From: Antedon mediterranea
Taxonomy: Eukaryota; Echinodermata; Crinoidea; Comatulida; Antedonidae
Reading direction: 5' to 3'
Length of the DNA stretch: 60,000 nt
Assembly: GCF_964355755.1 (NCBI RefSeq)
Contig: NC_092670.1
Span: 31,175,795 to 31,235,794 of the forward strand
The position numbers were made by a program, and so were the translations under genes. Shown in pieces: positions 1 to 12,050 of the stretch (within the stretch, counting starts at the first letter, position 1; each line of letters opens with the position of its first letter). The notes under the pieces are model-generated. The model worked only from the letters and a program-made list of their open reading frames with translations, had not been told where the DNA came from and made no database searches.

Positions 1-1157
1 GAGAGTGGCGAAACGGTGTGCCGGTGTACTTTGGAACGTTGACATTGAATGCATGTTTGAGACCATCGTCGTACATCACGATTGATTGCTGGCCATACGA
101 AACGGTCAGTAATTAAACGTTGTGTTGCTCGTATACCAGGATGTGATAGCGAATGTAGAGTGTCAAATATTATGCGTCTGAATTCTTGTGGGATATATGG
201 ACGTGGATTGCCTTTGGAAATATCACAAAGAATTGTAGAGTCAGAAGTTGGAATTGGAAAGTTTTGAAATTGTAGTGAAAACGGTGATTCAAGTAGCTTG
301 TGCAATTCATCGTCATTCTTTTGTGCAGCAGCAATAAGACTAAAATCAACAATGTTAGTTGTGTTGTGACTGAAGGTATTCAGTTCGATTCGCGACAATG
401 CATCAGCTGCTGCATTAGTTTTTCCACTCACATGGCGTATGTCCGTTGTGAATTGAGATATGAAATCGAGATGACGGATTTCGCGTGGCGAGTGACGATT
501 TGGTTTGGCGAGTAAAGCATACACAAGTGGCTTATGGTCAGTAAAAATATGAAATGAGCGTCCTTCAAGTGAATGGCGAAAATGTTTAACTGAAAGGTAT
601 GCCGCCAAAAGTTCAAGACCAAATGTGCTGTATCGCGTCTGCGCTGGTTTCAACTTCTGTGAGAAAAATGAAATAGGTTGACAATTGTTGTCAATGCGTT
701 TGTTGTAGTATACCCCCTATGGCCACATCCGAAGCGTCAACCATGATACTTAAAGGTGCATCTGGCTGCGGATGGGTGAGAAGAGTTGGCGGAGGCGCTG
801 TTGGTCGGAAGCAGTTGTCCGACGTATTAAAGTATCTTTGAAGTTCACATACCTGTTATCAGTAGGCGGGGTGAGACATAGATCCCGAACTCCCTGCGCA
901 ATTTCAGGTTGCGATGATCCTACTAAGTAAGCATATTTAGTAGCATCTGCTGTGATCCCACGCATTGTAAACTGTGCTTCGACTTGGGTGAACCACAATA
1001 TCGTATCATTGGGCCAGTATGGAAGCAGTTTCAATGCTAGAGAAGAAATTGGCCTGTTGACGGTTGCTGCGTCAGAAGCGGGCACCACAGGTTGTTCCTG
1101 GTGCTGGGGTTGTGCTGGAGGTTGCGGTAGCTGTCGTTGTTGCTGTTGTCCTTCCAT
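1..1157 (-). pseudogene. Ty3/Gypsy retrotransposon remnant (gag, RNase H, integrase zinc finger)
   Basis: Reading leftward, 1157-790 encodes a Gag-like segment (start MEGQQQQ, core LPYWPNDTILWFTQVEAQF) of the type I know as DUF7041 in metazoan Gypsy elements. At about 790 it jumps, out of frame, into the RT/RNase H region: MVDASDVAIG, then PISFFSQKLKPAQ, FTDHKPLVYAL and a downstream ALSRI. From about 200 to 1 an H2C2 integrase zinc finger follows (LHSLSHPGIRATQRLI, then CIQCQRSK). Protease and most of RT are missing, so this is an internally deleted copy; another frame change lies near 690. The element runs off the left edge. Identification of the families is firm; the exact deletion point is inferred. 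Confidence 0.85.
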
Positions 1158-1173
1158 CTAAACGACGGTATAA

Positions 1174-1290
1174 GAAAGTCGAGGGACACCACTTTAGTAT
1201 GGATGAATGACACTCTCAGTTCCATGCTTCTTTAGTCGGGTGTCACCACTTTAGTTCCATGCTTCCTTAGTCGGGGTCACCACTTTAGTA
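1174..1290 (-). repeat. Triplicated primer-binding-site-like leader
   Basis: Just upstream of the gag start the minus strand carries three copies of a 25-35-base unit: ACTAAAGTGGTGACCCCGAC, then two variants (GGTGACACCCGAC and GGTGTCCCTCGAC). TGGTGACCCCGA-type sequence is what a Gypsy primer-binding site looks like after the LTR. Only the copy next to the LTR should prime; the others look like local duplications. Confidence 0.55.
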
Positions 1291-1292
1291 AT

Positions 1293-1534
1293 TGTCGGCG
1301 CAACGGTAAAACAAAACAACTACTAAATGTATACAGTAAACTATGCAATTTATTCCAAGTGAATCAAGTGAGGATTCTCAATAAATAGATAAAATATACA
1401 ATATACAATATTTGATAAGACAGAGCAATAAACGGTGTAGCTAAGATGCTGGTTGAGAAAAGAGTGTGTTAATAATGTGGTCAGTGCATGGTAATATTGG
1501 GCTTGGCCCATCTCATCTGTTAGAGTCATTAACA
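1293..1534 (-). repeat. Putative 5' LTR of the Gypsy remnant
   Basis: On the minus strand this stretch begins TGTTAATGACTCTAACAG and ends GCGCCGACA, a TG...CA pair immediately before the primer-binding-like repeats. It holds AATAAA-type signals. No second LTR is in the window, so the borders are inferred from position and terminal dinucleotides only. Confidence 0.45.
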
Positions 1535-1696
1535 TTCTTAAAATCCATTAGCTAGAAAAGTGAAGGTAACAGGAAGGTAACCTGTCAATGTGAGGTTAAA
1601 TAAAGAGATATATAGAGGATGTATAAATAATCAAATTAAAAGTAAATGTTGAATTGTTTAAAAGCTATGTGGTAGGTCTGCTACACATATATTAAT

Positions 1697-3077
1697 AAAG
1701 ACATAAGTTACTTTTTATCTAGATTTCATTATAAATCATGTGTATAATCTATACACTAAGAAATAAATTTGAACAAACAATACAGATAATAAAAAAAAAA
1801 TCTTATTTCGTTTCCCAAGGTGAGACTCGATCTCGGTACCTTGAATGCCATAGACACGAGCCAAGACCATCGAGCCATACACAACTGACTAAAGTTATGG
1901 AAAGATTCCTCCGTGTATTTACTATGCAGTAACCACTTTGGTGCAGATAGATTATTACATACCGCAATGAATTATAATGTTTTACTATGATGACATCTTT
2001 AAAAATTTTTAAAAATGATGCACTGTCAAACTATATACTTTTATCTTTAATATATGAACTTCTTAAGGAAGAAAGTTAATGTTAAGTTTGTTATTTCGGC
2101 CTAAGAAAATTTTATAATTTGATTGATTGTCATAATTAATTTTTTAAATTTAATATGCCATTAATGATGACTTAAACAACTTTTTTTCTCCTAATTTCAT
2201 AATAAATCATAAATATGATACATACACTTCAAGAAAATTAAATAAAAAATAGGTGTTCCCGAGCATTCTAACGATATATATTAATTTTTAAATTTAGCAT
2301 ATTTTCACCATTTTGTTAACTTACACGTGCGTAGACTGTCACTTTAGACGTGCTCGTATAAGGCTGTTTCGCGTTGAAAAGTGAATAAAATATGATGATA
2401 TTATTAAAGAAAGGTTATACAACAGTAATCGGACAAAAAAAGTGCGCATTAACGTTTGACGCGCAGTGCGCGTGCAAAAATCGACGCACTCATGCTAATT
2501 TTTTAAACGCTTAAAATTGCCTGAAACGTACTCTAATTTCATCGAAAATAAATTCTGACAATTTTGAACATTTTAAGCGCGCGTACGCATGCGTTATATG
2601 CGCTACGCACGTAATTGTATTGCCATATGATGAAATATGACCTGAAATTTATGAGTACCAAATTTTGTTTTAAAATGATTCATGCTTGTGAAGATATGAT
2701 TACAAACATGATTTCATTAAATCGCGCGTAGACCACGTAATGTTTGATTGCGCACCGTGAAAACATAACCACATCGATTCCTGGCCATAAGGAATATACT
2801 CTGAAAAATTTACTTAGCTAGATGAAACTGATATCAAGATAATTCACGGACAAAATAGTGCTAAGGAAAGAATAAATAAACAAACTAGATTTAATTCGTC
2901 ACTATGACGAATTATAGGTTATATGCATTGATTTAAATAAAGATAATTGATTTTTAAAAGATATTTTGATTCATTGATTTTCTCAGATTCTTTAATTATT
3001 TATAATATATGATAGGACCTGGCTAATGCGAATACAATAGCCGGTATCACAATCCGATCAAAGATCCCTCTGCGTAT
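1697..3077. repeat. 1.4-kb tandem repeat, unit 1 (5' end lost)
   Basis: This unit matches units 2-4 nearly base for base from ataataaagacataagtt to ccctctgcgtat. It contains a tRNA-like segment on the minus strand (about 1814-1885, A-box-like TGGCTCGATGG, B-box-like GAGATCGAGTCTC) and a CpG-rich block (gcgcagtgcgcgtgc and related words near 2460-2620). I see no protein-coding frame. The transposon at 3078 inserted exactly after its last bases. Confidence 0.85.
3074..3077. repeat. Left target-site duplication GTAT
   Basis: GTAT precedes the left terminal inverted repeat and is repeated directly after the right one at 12457-12460. The uninterrupted repeat junctions near 13870 and 15265 (tgcgtat then aatgtcataaacc) show the site without the element and with a single GTAT. 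Confidence 0.85.
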
Positions 3078-3170
3078 CAGTGGGAAAGCCACTTCGCGAT
3101 TTGACCGTTAAATCGTGTAAAATCGACTTACTTCCGCATTAGCAATTTTGAAGCGCCCTCTGTCGTTGAA
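3078..3170. repeat. Left terminal inverted repeat region
   Basis: The first 14 bases match the right end with one mismatch (CAGTGGGAAAGCCA against CAGTAGGAAAGCCA). After an indel, AAATCGTGT, a CGACT word and a GCGCCCTC word recur in the same order in the right end, so the diverged TIR is about 50-90 bp. Confidence 0.8.
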
Positions 3171-3420
3171 AACTGAAACCAGGAATTTGCGTCGCCTAGC
3201 AAATATTTGCTGTTTTATTTAAAGCTCTCATGAATATTTAAGACCCACCCCACATTTCCTATTATGGTAAAACAATTTCCTAATAAGTATAGTTTGATAA
3301 CCAATCGCTTTCTTTCGGAAAAAACCGAAGCTTATCAAAGCATTTGGCGGTAAAAGTCGAGACTCGTAAAATGCACAAATGTGGTACGACTTGTCTTCTG
3401 TTTTGTTGTCATTTTTCTGA

Positions 3421-3532
3421 ATAGTCGGAGGTGCATCCCAACAAATAAAAACAATTTTAATCAATTGTTGTATAAAGAGTAATATTAGTTTCATCGATTA
3501 TGAGATATTTCTAGCCTGTTCAAATTTTTTTT
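3421..3532. repeat. Left subterminal direct repeat
   Basis: Begins ATAGTCGGAGGTGCATCCCA and ends near CTGTTCAAATTTTTTTT. The same order of words recurs in the same orientation at 12051-12160. Subterminal repeats are common transposase-binding regions, but binding here is inference. Confidence 0.6.
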
Positions 3533-4171
3533 GGTGAACTCCTAGGCCGTAAAAGGTAGGTATCTTTTCTAGCTGTTATAATGGTTATGGCGACGCGAGC
3601 CACGTGTGTTGGTATAGGATGAGATGGGAACGCGTGTTCTATGTGTCGCGTGTGGGGGTTTATTAGGTCGTTAACGTACGACATACCATATCTGTCTGGA
3701 CCTAGGCCTACGTACGAGGCCTAGCTAGCCTATGAGTTTTTTATAATATTTAATAATAATAATGGGATAGTACAATATAAATCCATCATAATATAAGCCT
3801 AGCCTCTATTACTAAATTAGTGTAGTAGGCTAGGTAGGACCTACTGTAGCTAGACAAGAGTAGTATGTAGTAGGCTTTTATTTTTTATTATTAATTTTGT
3901 TTTCATTAGTATTTTTAGTACAAAATATTACTAGGCATATACTATCTATGCCTAATAATACCTAGTACAATATAAAACCATGTTATTATTTATTCATTTT
4001 TACGGTACTATATATATAATATAGTATTGTTGTAGCCTATTTTTATTATTAATTAGCCTTCATTAGAGTAGGCCATATTTTATTAAGTAATAATAGTATG
4101 CCTGGTAGTGTACTCAACTGCTGTGTGTTGGACAATTATTAATTCATATTTGATTAATTGTTATTTTTCAG

Positions 4172-4200
4172 GTGTGGTTGATAATCGGCCTAGTTTAAAT
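4172..4200 (+). other. Candidate 29-nt 5' UTR exon
   Basis: A pyrimidine-rich stretch ending TTTTTCAG precedes it and GTAAGTTTTAAA follows. The next acceptor, ACTTAG at 4262-4267, lies one base before the ATG at 4269. This suggests a spliced leader for the transposon gene. Confidence 0.4.
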
Positions 4201-4268
4201 GTAAGTTTTAAATATTTATTGCTACAGTAAGGTAAGTAAAGGTAGGTACACATTAATTAATACTTAGA

Positions 4269-5724
4269 ATGCCTCGTGGTAGTAACTGTCAACGGACTCA
4301 TTCATCCAGGGAAGGTGGTCCATGCAAGATCTGTGATGCAACTGAAAACAGATATTGGCATATTGCAAATGCTCTACCAAACCATGCATTAGCAGTAGAA
4401 AACTTGCAGCAACATTTTAAGGTAAGTGAGATGGATTGTATTTGTTGGAATTGCCATAGGAAGTGGAATACTACTGAACAACCAATAGCAAAGAAACCAA
4501 AGGTAGACTCTAGATCATGCCTTGTTCCAAATTGTACAAATCTTCACCAAATCCACCAAACTGACAAAGGGGATGAATGTAAATTAAGGCAATGTTTCCA
4601 GCTTCCAGAAGCCCATGTTAAGCAGGTACCACAATTGGATGGTAAGTTTTTTATTTGTCATTTGCATTATAATATCTATAACCGTTTTCTCTCACCGTCT
4701 GAAAATTGTAGTGTATGTGATCATCGTACACCGGGTGGCAGCAATAGATCATGTGGCAATGATGTTGACAAATTTAAATCGTATTTGATTGCACTTAATT
4801 TGTATGCTGAAGATATGGACTTGGCAAACATGTATTTATGTTTATCATGTTTTGCATCATACCATAGGTACTGTAAAGGTGAGTCATTCATCAGAGAACA
4901 GCGATGTTCCAAACATTTCTTTCAGAGTCTCATCGATGCACTTCAAGAAAATGTTGATCGTCAGAGCTGCATTGATGTAAGCATCTACAAGTCTGTAATT
5001 CACTTAGGGGAGGTTCTGCTTTCTGATAAAGCAATTTTACTAGATAAACTCTATCAGCATTTTTCAGAAAGTTGTTTGTTGTTTGATGTATCACAATGCA
5101 GGAATCATGAGTTACACAAATTAACTGAAAAGCAGATGAAGAAACTATTGCTTAAACGTATAAGGGCGTCATTAGGTGAATGTGTAACAAGCTACAGTGT
5201 CCCTGGAAACGAACGTTTAGGAATTGTTTTTAGAAGGTTTGGTACCGATATCCAGAATTGCTTGTTGAAATCCCTGTACGAGTGCAATAAGGAGAATGAG
5301 CGACTTAAAAGGCATGTTGAGGAAATGGAGAGAAAACTAAAAGGTTTAGAGACTCAAGGTAAGTGTCATTTGACAGCTGCAGCTGATGATTTACAGTCTA
5401 GAGTGGCCACTCAGGCTAAGGTGTTTTCCGATAATAAGTTACCTATTGATACATTTGATTTCATTTCACTCATTAGGTCTGTAGATCCTGTTGTTTGGAA
5501 CTTTCTTGTACGAATAAGTCTAAATAAACAAGAAGTTAAGTCTTTTTATAATAAGATGACATTTAGATGGGATACTCATTACATGAGTACACACAAGTCA
5601 ACAACACTGAGTCATAGTAAGCAATTGAAGAGACTCAATCTAATATGTTGCCTTCTGTTTTTGCAAAATGACCAGGCTTATCTTCCTTTCCATATGCTAA
5701 TCACTGATATTGTTGACAAGTTTA
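4269..5724 (+). pseudogene. Academ-like transposase gene, 5' part (interrupted)
   Basis: Codons 1-485 of the transposon protein, starting MPRGSNCQRTHSSREG. The first 230 residues are Cys-rich: CKICDATENRYW, CICWNCHRKWN, CLVPNC, CSVCDHRTPGG, YLCLSCFASYHRYC, consistent with one or more zinc-binding modules. A short coiled-coil-like stretch lies at about residues 345-370 (ENERLKRHVEEMERKLKG). It then leads into a conserved-looking block (LICCLLFLQND, PFHMLITDIVDKF). The ATG follows a splice acceptor by one base. The frame runs on into an (ATA)n tract that belongs to the inserted LINE, so the apparent 540-residue product is an artefact after residue 485. The copy is disabled only by that insertion; no other stop or shift is seen here. 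Confidence 0.85.
5721..5724. repeat. TTTA target duplication of nested LINE (left)
   Basis: TTTA occurs here and at 6451-6454. Counting one copy and leaving out 5725-6450 keeps a single reading frame across the join. Confidence 0.7.
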
Positions 5725-6450
5725 ATAATATTATAATAATAATAATAATAATAATATTTATTCGGCAAAAGTTCATAAAGTACATTTTACAATTCATCTT
5801 GCCAGGAGCAAGTAATAGGCATGAGCCCAAACAGAAAACTGCTCTTACTCCATCATTACTTATAAAATACAAAAATAACAAAACTAAGTAGCACAAATTA
5901 AGTCAAAATAAAACAAAACAAAGTAATAATGAGATACACCAATTAAAAATAAGCTGCATTAAATAAACAATATAAACAATTACAACTTAATATTTTGAGA
6001 GCAAATGTTTGATAAGTTGGGCTTTAAAGTCTGAAATTGTAGCACATTGTTTAATTTCATTGGGAAGTTGCTCCCATAATCTAGGGAAAATAACAAACGA
6101 TGAATTTAAAAATGTATTGGTCTTTGCCTTCCAATGTATTAACCGCCCTTCACACCTCTCACTTGATCTCACAAACTCATTAAAGGATGATGGACAGAGG
6201 CCATGCATTATTTTAAAACCTAATGTGAGTCTATACACTTTAAATATATCTTCAATACTTAAAATATTTAGGTTCTTTAACCTATATAAATATGAAGTGT
6301 CCCAATTTCCTTCTTTTCTGTACATAATTATTCTAGTGGCCTTTCTCTGAACCCTTTCAAGTCTATACATATGAGATATTTCAGTAGGTGCCCACATACA
6401 ACAACAGTAAGTCACAACAGGTAGTATTAGTGCTTTGTAAAGATTTAGCA
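5725..6450 (-). mobile_element. 5'-truncated LINE inserted in the transposase gene
   Basis: On the minus strand, 6450-5987 encodes the C-terminal end of a non-LTR reverse transcriptase ORF: LYKALILPVVTYCCCMW, then LERVQRKATRIIMYR, then LWEQLPNEIKQCA. The 3' UTR runs to an (ATT)n tail at 5725-5760. The poly-trinucleotide tail, 5' truncation and short TTTA flank are the marks of target-primed reverse transcription. The RT catalytic part is absent. Its fresh, single open frame suggests a recent insertion. Confidence 0.85.
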
Positions 6451-9400
6451 TTTACACACTCCTCCGGGAAATGTGTAAGTATCTTGTCACAGTTTGGGAT
6501 ATGTGTATCAAAAGACACTTTACTTAGGTACCAGAAACATGTTGCAGAACAGGAGATGGTCAATAAACAGTTTTTAACTAATTCATTCACAGTTGTTTCT
6601 ATAGATAACATTGACAAAAACTCACAATATGCAGCTGTCCGATCATCGGAGCACTCGCGTGGATTCCACGGTACCTCAATTCAGGCTGTTCAATCCTTGC
6701 CTACAGCATGTAAGACACATTTAACTAATCTTTCTCAGGTTCCCCAGGTAACTCAGAGCAGCATGGTACAGCAGGTGGAAATTGGAAGAGAAAGGAGAAT
6801 TTGTCCGTCAACAGTGTCAAGTTATCACAGCGGTTCTAATCAAATGTTTAATCCACTTAATCCACAGAGAGGTCGATGTTCCAATCTGAATATAGAAGAC
6901 TTCCAGCTGTCAAATGATGAGTCTGCTGCTTTATCTACACAGGAACATTTTCTTTTTCAGTATATCCTGACAAAGACTTCGGCAAAACTAACAAAACCAG
7001 AACTCTCTTTACCAGGTTTGAAAGCTGCACATCATAGTGTTGGCTTTCCCAACACAGAGAAATCCGAAATTCAGTTTGTTGCAGTTCTTCCAAAACCAGC
7101 TGACAGCAAGGAGACCATGAAACACTCGTTGTCAATGCTGTATACTAAATATGATATTGGTAATTCCAGAGATCAATTGGTTGTGGTAGGTGATGGAAAA
7201 ACATATGACATTCTAATGAATTTGAAAAGGGAGTATGGTACAGACCTTGACTGGATGTTACCCTACATAGGTGATTGGCATCTTTTAAAGAACTGTCAGG
7301 GCCCTATTATGAAAGTGTACCTAGATGCAGGTCTCAAAGACTTATTGCTGAAAGGAGGATATCGTGGTGCTAAACTTACATCTGTTGCTAATGCCACTGT
7401 TTTTGACACAACACATCATTTTCTTTTGCAGGTTTGGGAGGCTTTTTATCAATTTCAGGTTAAAGCATTTTTTGATAGTACGGAATTGCGAGATGAGATC
7501 ACATCTAATATTAATGATTGTATTTCTGCTTCTTTGAATAGTGAACATTTTCCATATATGGATACTAGTTCAATGTTATCAGCTCACCCAGTATACAAGG
7601 AAAGATTTGAAAAGTTTTGTAGTGAATTATGTCTCAAAAATGCAACTTTCAGGTTCTGGCATCACTTTGTTCATCGTGATATGTTCCACTACATTAATCT
7701 TTATCTTGCTATTCGCAGTCGAAATTTTGATCTCAGGAATGCATGTGTTCTCCAGCTAACTCCATTATTCCATGCATTAGATAGGCACATGCATCTAAAA
7801 ATAATTCCTTTTCATATAGCTGATCTAAAGAAATATCCTGCACACATTCTTGAATGCTTTTCACAGGGTGCATTCACAGTTGGTATCACTGGCGATAATT
7901 GGTCATGTGTAGCCCTTGATGAGGCACATGAGATGGTAATCAACAAGAATGTAAAGATGGCTTTGACAACAACAGGAACAGAAGGATTATCAAAGCTAGT
8001 ACACTATCTTCCACACCGCACACGATCTGTATGCAATTTATCCTTACAGATGAGTCGTAAAATTGGATATTCATCACCTCAATTTCTGTCTCCTTCTCTA
8101 ATTAAATATGAAGAAGAGAATATACTTGTTTTTTTCACAGAACTGCAGAGTGCTGCAATATTGGATACAGGTCCTTCTGATCTTTTATACCATTTATTCA
8201 CAGAACAGGTTGCAGCACCAAAAGCCTCCACCGATTTGCTGAATTTCTTTGAATATGGCCAGCAAGATTTCAACTCTTACCTTAAATGTATAGTTCTTAA
8301 TGTTCCAGGTGCAAAGCGACCACAGCGAAAGAGAAGAAATATCACCACTTTCACTACGCCAAAGAAGACTGTTGCAAAACCGAGAAAGGAAATCCAAGAT
8401 CAGAAATTACAGATATCCTGTTTACGAAAACAGGTTGCTTGGTCAAAATCACAAAATCAGGCTGTATCTGACTTTCACCAAGTTCTTTCTCTTCCTAGGG
8501 CTTTATGTTCAGCAGATGGCATACCGTACAAAGCTAGTAAGGCTGTTTCATCTACTTTTTTTAATTCAAGGTATCCTAATGCTTTCACAGATATCTATAC
8601 TCCCACCAAGGAAGCAACAGCATATAAAGCAGAGGGAATGTTTTTAATCAACACTACCCCATTACAATCACATGAGACATTCAGAGATTACATGTCCTTT
8701 CTTTTCAGGCAATGGGTTTTAAGACCATTCCGTGAATACCATGCCAGTGAAGTTCATGTGGTGTTTGACCATCCCAGTAAACATGGTTTAAGTCCAAAGG
8801 ATGTTGAGAGAACACGGCGTGATTCAAAACAGGATAGTACAGCTGACACTCAATTTTCTTCCATAGATGTAGATGACAAGTTACCACGCAAGTGGCGTGC
8901 ATTTCTTGGAGTGCGGAGCCAGAAACGTCTTCTCGTCAATCTAATATCAAGTTTCTTTGTCTCTCTTGCTTCACAGAAATTACATGATGGCCAGACTTTT
9001 ATAACGTCAGGAGGTTTTGATGGTCAAGACACTGACAAAGCTTTTTGTGCTCGACCTAATGAAACCAATTTGGTTTCAGAATATACATCTTCACACGAGG
9101 AAGGGGATTCAAGAGTGTGGCTACATTTTGCTAAAACATCCTGCAAATCTGTTGTTATTTATAGCCCAGATCGAGATACTTTTCATGTAGGTCTTCCAGT
9201 TGTAAAGAAAGCAGACAAGAAAGCTGTTGTCCAGTTGAGAGCTTCAAGAGGAGATAATTTGTATCTCTGTGTTAATTCATTGTTGTCATCATTGTCTGAT
9301 GACCTTTCTTTGCAGGCTCTTGGTGATGCGGTATCTGATGTTCCAGAGTATCTTCAGGTGTTGTTTATTTGTAGCGGTTGTGATTATGTTTCATTTTTCA

Positions 9401-10167
9401 AAGGACATTCAAAAAAGAAATTCATGGAAGTGTTTTTTAGACATTGCAGGTTTGTTACTGGAGGGGTTTATTCAGGTTACCTGAATCAGGTTGGTTCTGG
9501 TGTTCAAGAACTTGGACTATTAGCATTTTATAGATTGGTTGGTTGTGTTTATTTTCAGCAGCACATGTCTGCATTTAGCGTAGATACAGCAGAAGAACTT
9601 TTTGATAATGTGAGTACAAGTACATCTGATTTGAGTGACCTAGACATACATGTTAAATTTCTTACTGTAATCAGGGAAAGTATATTCCACCGCATCACAA
9701 GTGAGGACCAGTGGATGCCAACAGTTGATGCTTTGAAGTATCACTGGTTAAGGACATGTTGGATTGCTTTAGTATGGTCTCAGGCAAGTACAAATTTAGT
9801 TGTAATTCCTGACTGTATAAAGTATGGATGGAGCCAGACAGACCAAGGCAAGATTACTGTTATCTGGGACTCTGAGGAAAATAAATTAAAGGTAAGTGAA
9901 TCAGTTAGATATTTAAAGAATGGCTGCAAATGCAAGACTGGATGTATAACTGGCAGATGTGCGTGCCATAAACGCAAAAAACATTGTGGACCTGGTTGCT
10001 CTTGTTTAAGATGCAAGAACACACAAGATTTTGAAGATGAAAATCTTACCAGCAGTGACTCGGATACAGAGTCTACTTGTAGTACTTCAAGTGATGGTTC
10101 TGCTATCTCCTCACATGATGGCATGGATGAAGATGCCGATGATACTTTTCAATTTTTAATCACTTAG
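6451..10167 (+). pseudogene. Academ-like transposase gene, 3' part: transposase core, XPG-like nuclease, CXC cluster
   Basis: 1,238 codons continuing the same frame as 4269-5724; together about 1,722 residues. In order: a transposase-like region of the kind I associate with DUF6589 (LTNSFTVVSIDNID near 6571, VVVGDGKTYDILMNL at about 7183, LPYIGDWHLLKN at about 7259, LLQVWEAFYQF at about 7424), whose acidic residues are plausible RNase H-fold candidates; a basic linker near 8310-8400 (KRPQRKRRN); an XPG/FEN1-like PIN region (VHVVFDHPSKHG near 8755, HEEGDSRVWLH near 9094, IYSPDRDTFHVG near 9157, CSGCDYVSFF near 9370), whose E/D, D.D and GCDY pattern parallels flap-nuclease metal ligands; and a CXC cluster of nine Cys (about 9922-10020, ending CGPGCSCLRCKN) like half of a Tesmin/TSO1 domain. 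An acidic Ser-rich tail follows. No stop or frameshift is present in this part. Domain family names are from recall. Confidence 0.85.
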
Positions 10168-10210
10168 ACATTGTAACTTCTTTTTTTATTATGTATATAT
10201 GTTACTTTCA

Positions 10211-10216
10211 AATAAA
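10211..10216 (+). terminator. Poly(A) signal of the transposon gene
   Basis: AATAAA lies 44 bases after the stop codon at 10165-10167. It is the first canonical signal downstream. Confidence 0.6.
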
Positions 10217-10490
10217 TGCAGTGAAATCTCTTGTAACAGAATAATACTTTTTTTTTCACAAAAACACTTTTTACTTGTTGATAGTACAATATTACCATGA
10301 TCTTTTTAACATTGTTCTTTCATTATTTTTTGTTGTTGAGTATTATTTGAATGCTGCATGTATATAATCAAGTCCTATACTCCTATAATCAAATATATAT
10401 TTCAATACTGCATGTTATCAATGTAAACATCTTGTTATTTATGCAATAATAATTTAACAGGATACATTAACTACCTCATATTAGTTAAAT

Positions 10491-11280
10491 CCATTTATCA
10501 GTTTATTCCATCCATGATATTATTATACCAAAGAAGTTTAAATGTTTGCATGCCTTGTAATTTTGTTGTATATAATGCATAGCCTATATACAATATATAT
10601 TTTCGAGCAATGTTAGTTTCCAGTTTGAAGTTTCAATGTTACAGTATTATTGTAGTGTTTTGTATATAAAATACAGTATCCATTTATCAGTTTATTCCAT
10701 CCTTGATATTATTATACCAAAGAAGTTTAAATGTTTGCATGCCTTGTAATTTTGTTGTATATAATGCATAGCCTATATACAATATATATTTTCGAGCAAT
10801 GTTAGTTTCCAGTTTGAAGTTTCAATGTTACAGTATTATTGTAGTGTTTTGTATATAAAATACAGTATCCATTTATCAGTTTATTCCATCCTTGATATTA
10901 TTATACCAAAGAAGTTTAAATGTTTGCATGCCTTGTAATTGTGTTGTATATAATGCATAGCCTATATACAATATATATTTTCGAGCCATGTTAGTTTCCA
11001 GTTTGAAGTTTCAATGTTACAGTACTATTGTAGTGTTTTGTATATAAAATACAGTATCCATTTATCAGTTTATTCCATCCTTGATATTATTATACCAAAG
11101 AAGTTTAAATGTTTGCATGACTTGTAATGTTTTTGTATATAATAGTACTTAGCCTACATATTATATGTATATACATTTTTGTAGTCCTATAAACGGTTAG
11201 TTTCAGGTTTGATTTTTCAAATACAGTATTATTAAATGTGTGCATGCATTGTATTGTTTTGTATATAAAATATAGTATAT
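10491..11280. repeat. 189-bp tandem array in the transposon 3' region
   Basis: CCATTTATCAGTTTATTCCA recurs at 10491, 10680, 10869 and 11058, a constant 189-bp period. The first three units are almost identical and the fourth decays after about 75 bases. The array is AT-rich, has no coding sense, and sits between the gene end and the right TIR. Confidence 0.92.
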
Positions 11281-12050
11281 TTATGTAGATTTTGCAATTA
11301 GAACAATAAGTCTTTCTGTAGGCTCATTTTAATGCATTTTTCACTATACCATACAGTTATCACTGTATAATACAGTAATATAACAATCATACTAAAAGTC
11401 TTTCATTCTGCATGCATTGTAGTTCTTTGTACATCATATATATATATATATATATAGTGTGCTGCATGATTGTAGTTCTTTTGTCTGTCATTTCAATAAA
11501 TATTATATATAAAAAAATAAAAATAAAAGTACAGTATTTATTATTATTGATGGAAAATACAGTATTTTGTTTACAAAAAAAAGGTTTTTTTCCCCTTTCC
11601 TTCGTCAAAAGTATCTACTAATCAATATATGATGTGTTTATTTGTCTGTATTTTCAAACGTGTAATGTAAATAGGCAATCTTTCGGTGCTTTTCTTTTTT
11701 AACTGTCATACAATTGGCTAGCCCCGATGCGACTTATCGTGAGGTCAATAGACCGACTTTTCGCCGCTGGAACAATCACTCGCTAAATGGGCCTAGGCCG
11801 CGGCCTCGTATACAAGTTTAATAATAGCGATTATAAATAACCTTAATAAATATTGTATTGTCGGAGATGAACAAGTAATAATACAAGTTGTAACCGAGTA
11901 TTTTTATTTATATGAATACTTGTCTGAGGCAATATCAATATCGAGTATTATTTTTCGCTACGTAAGTTTATAAATACGATCATAAATGCGTTTTCAAAAT
12001 GGCGGTTTCGCTGATTTCGATGTATAAGAATAGAGACACCTTTAGTTTGA
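11281..12050. other. Transposon 3' non-coding region
   Basis: AT-rich sequence with a (TA)n tract near 11437-11456 and a short GC-richer patch at 11720-11810 containing GGCCTAGGCC and GCCGCGGCC palindromes. I find no gene here. Confidence 0.6.

Noticed and set aside
5725-5891. C-terminal extension of the 540-residue frame (poly-Ile)
   Set aside because: It is the antisense tail of the inserted LINE, not part of the transposase.
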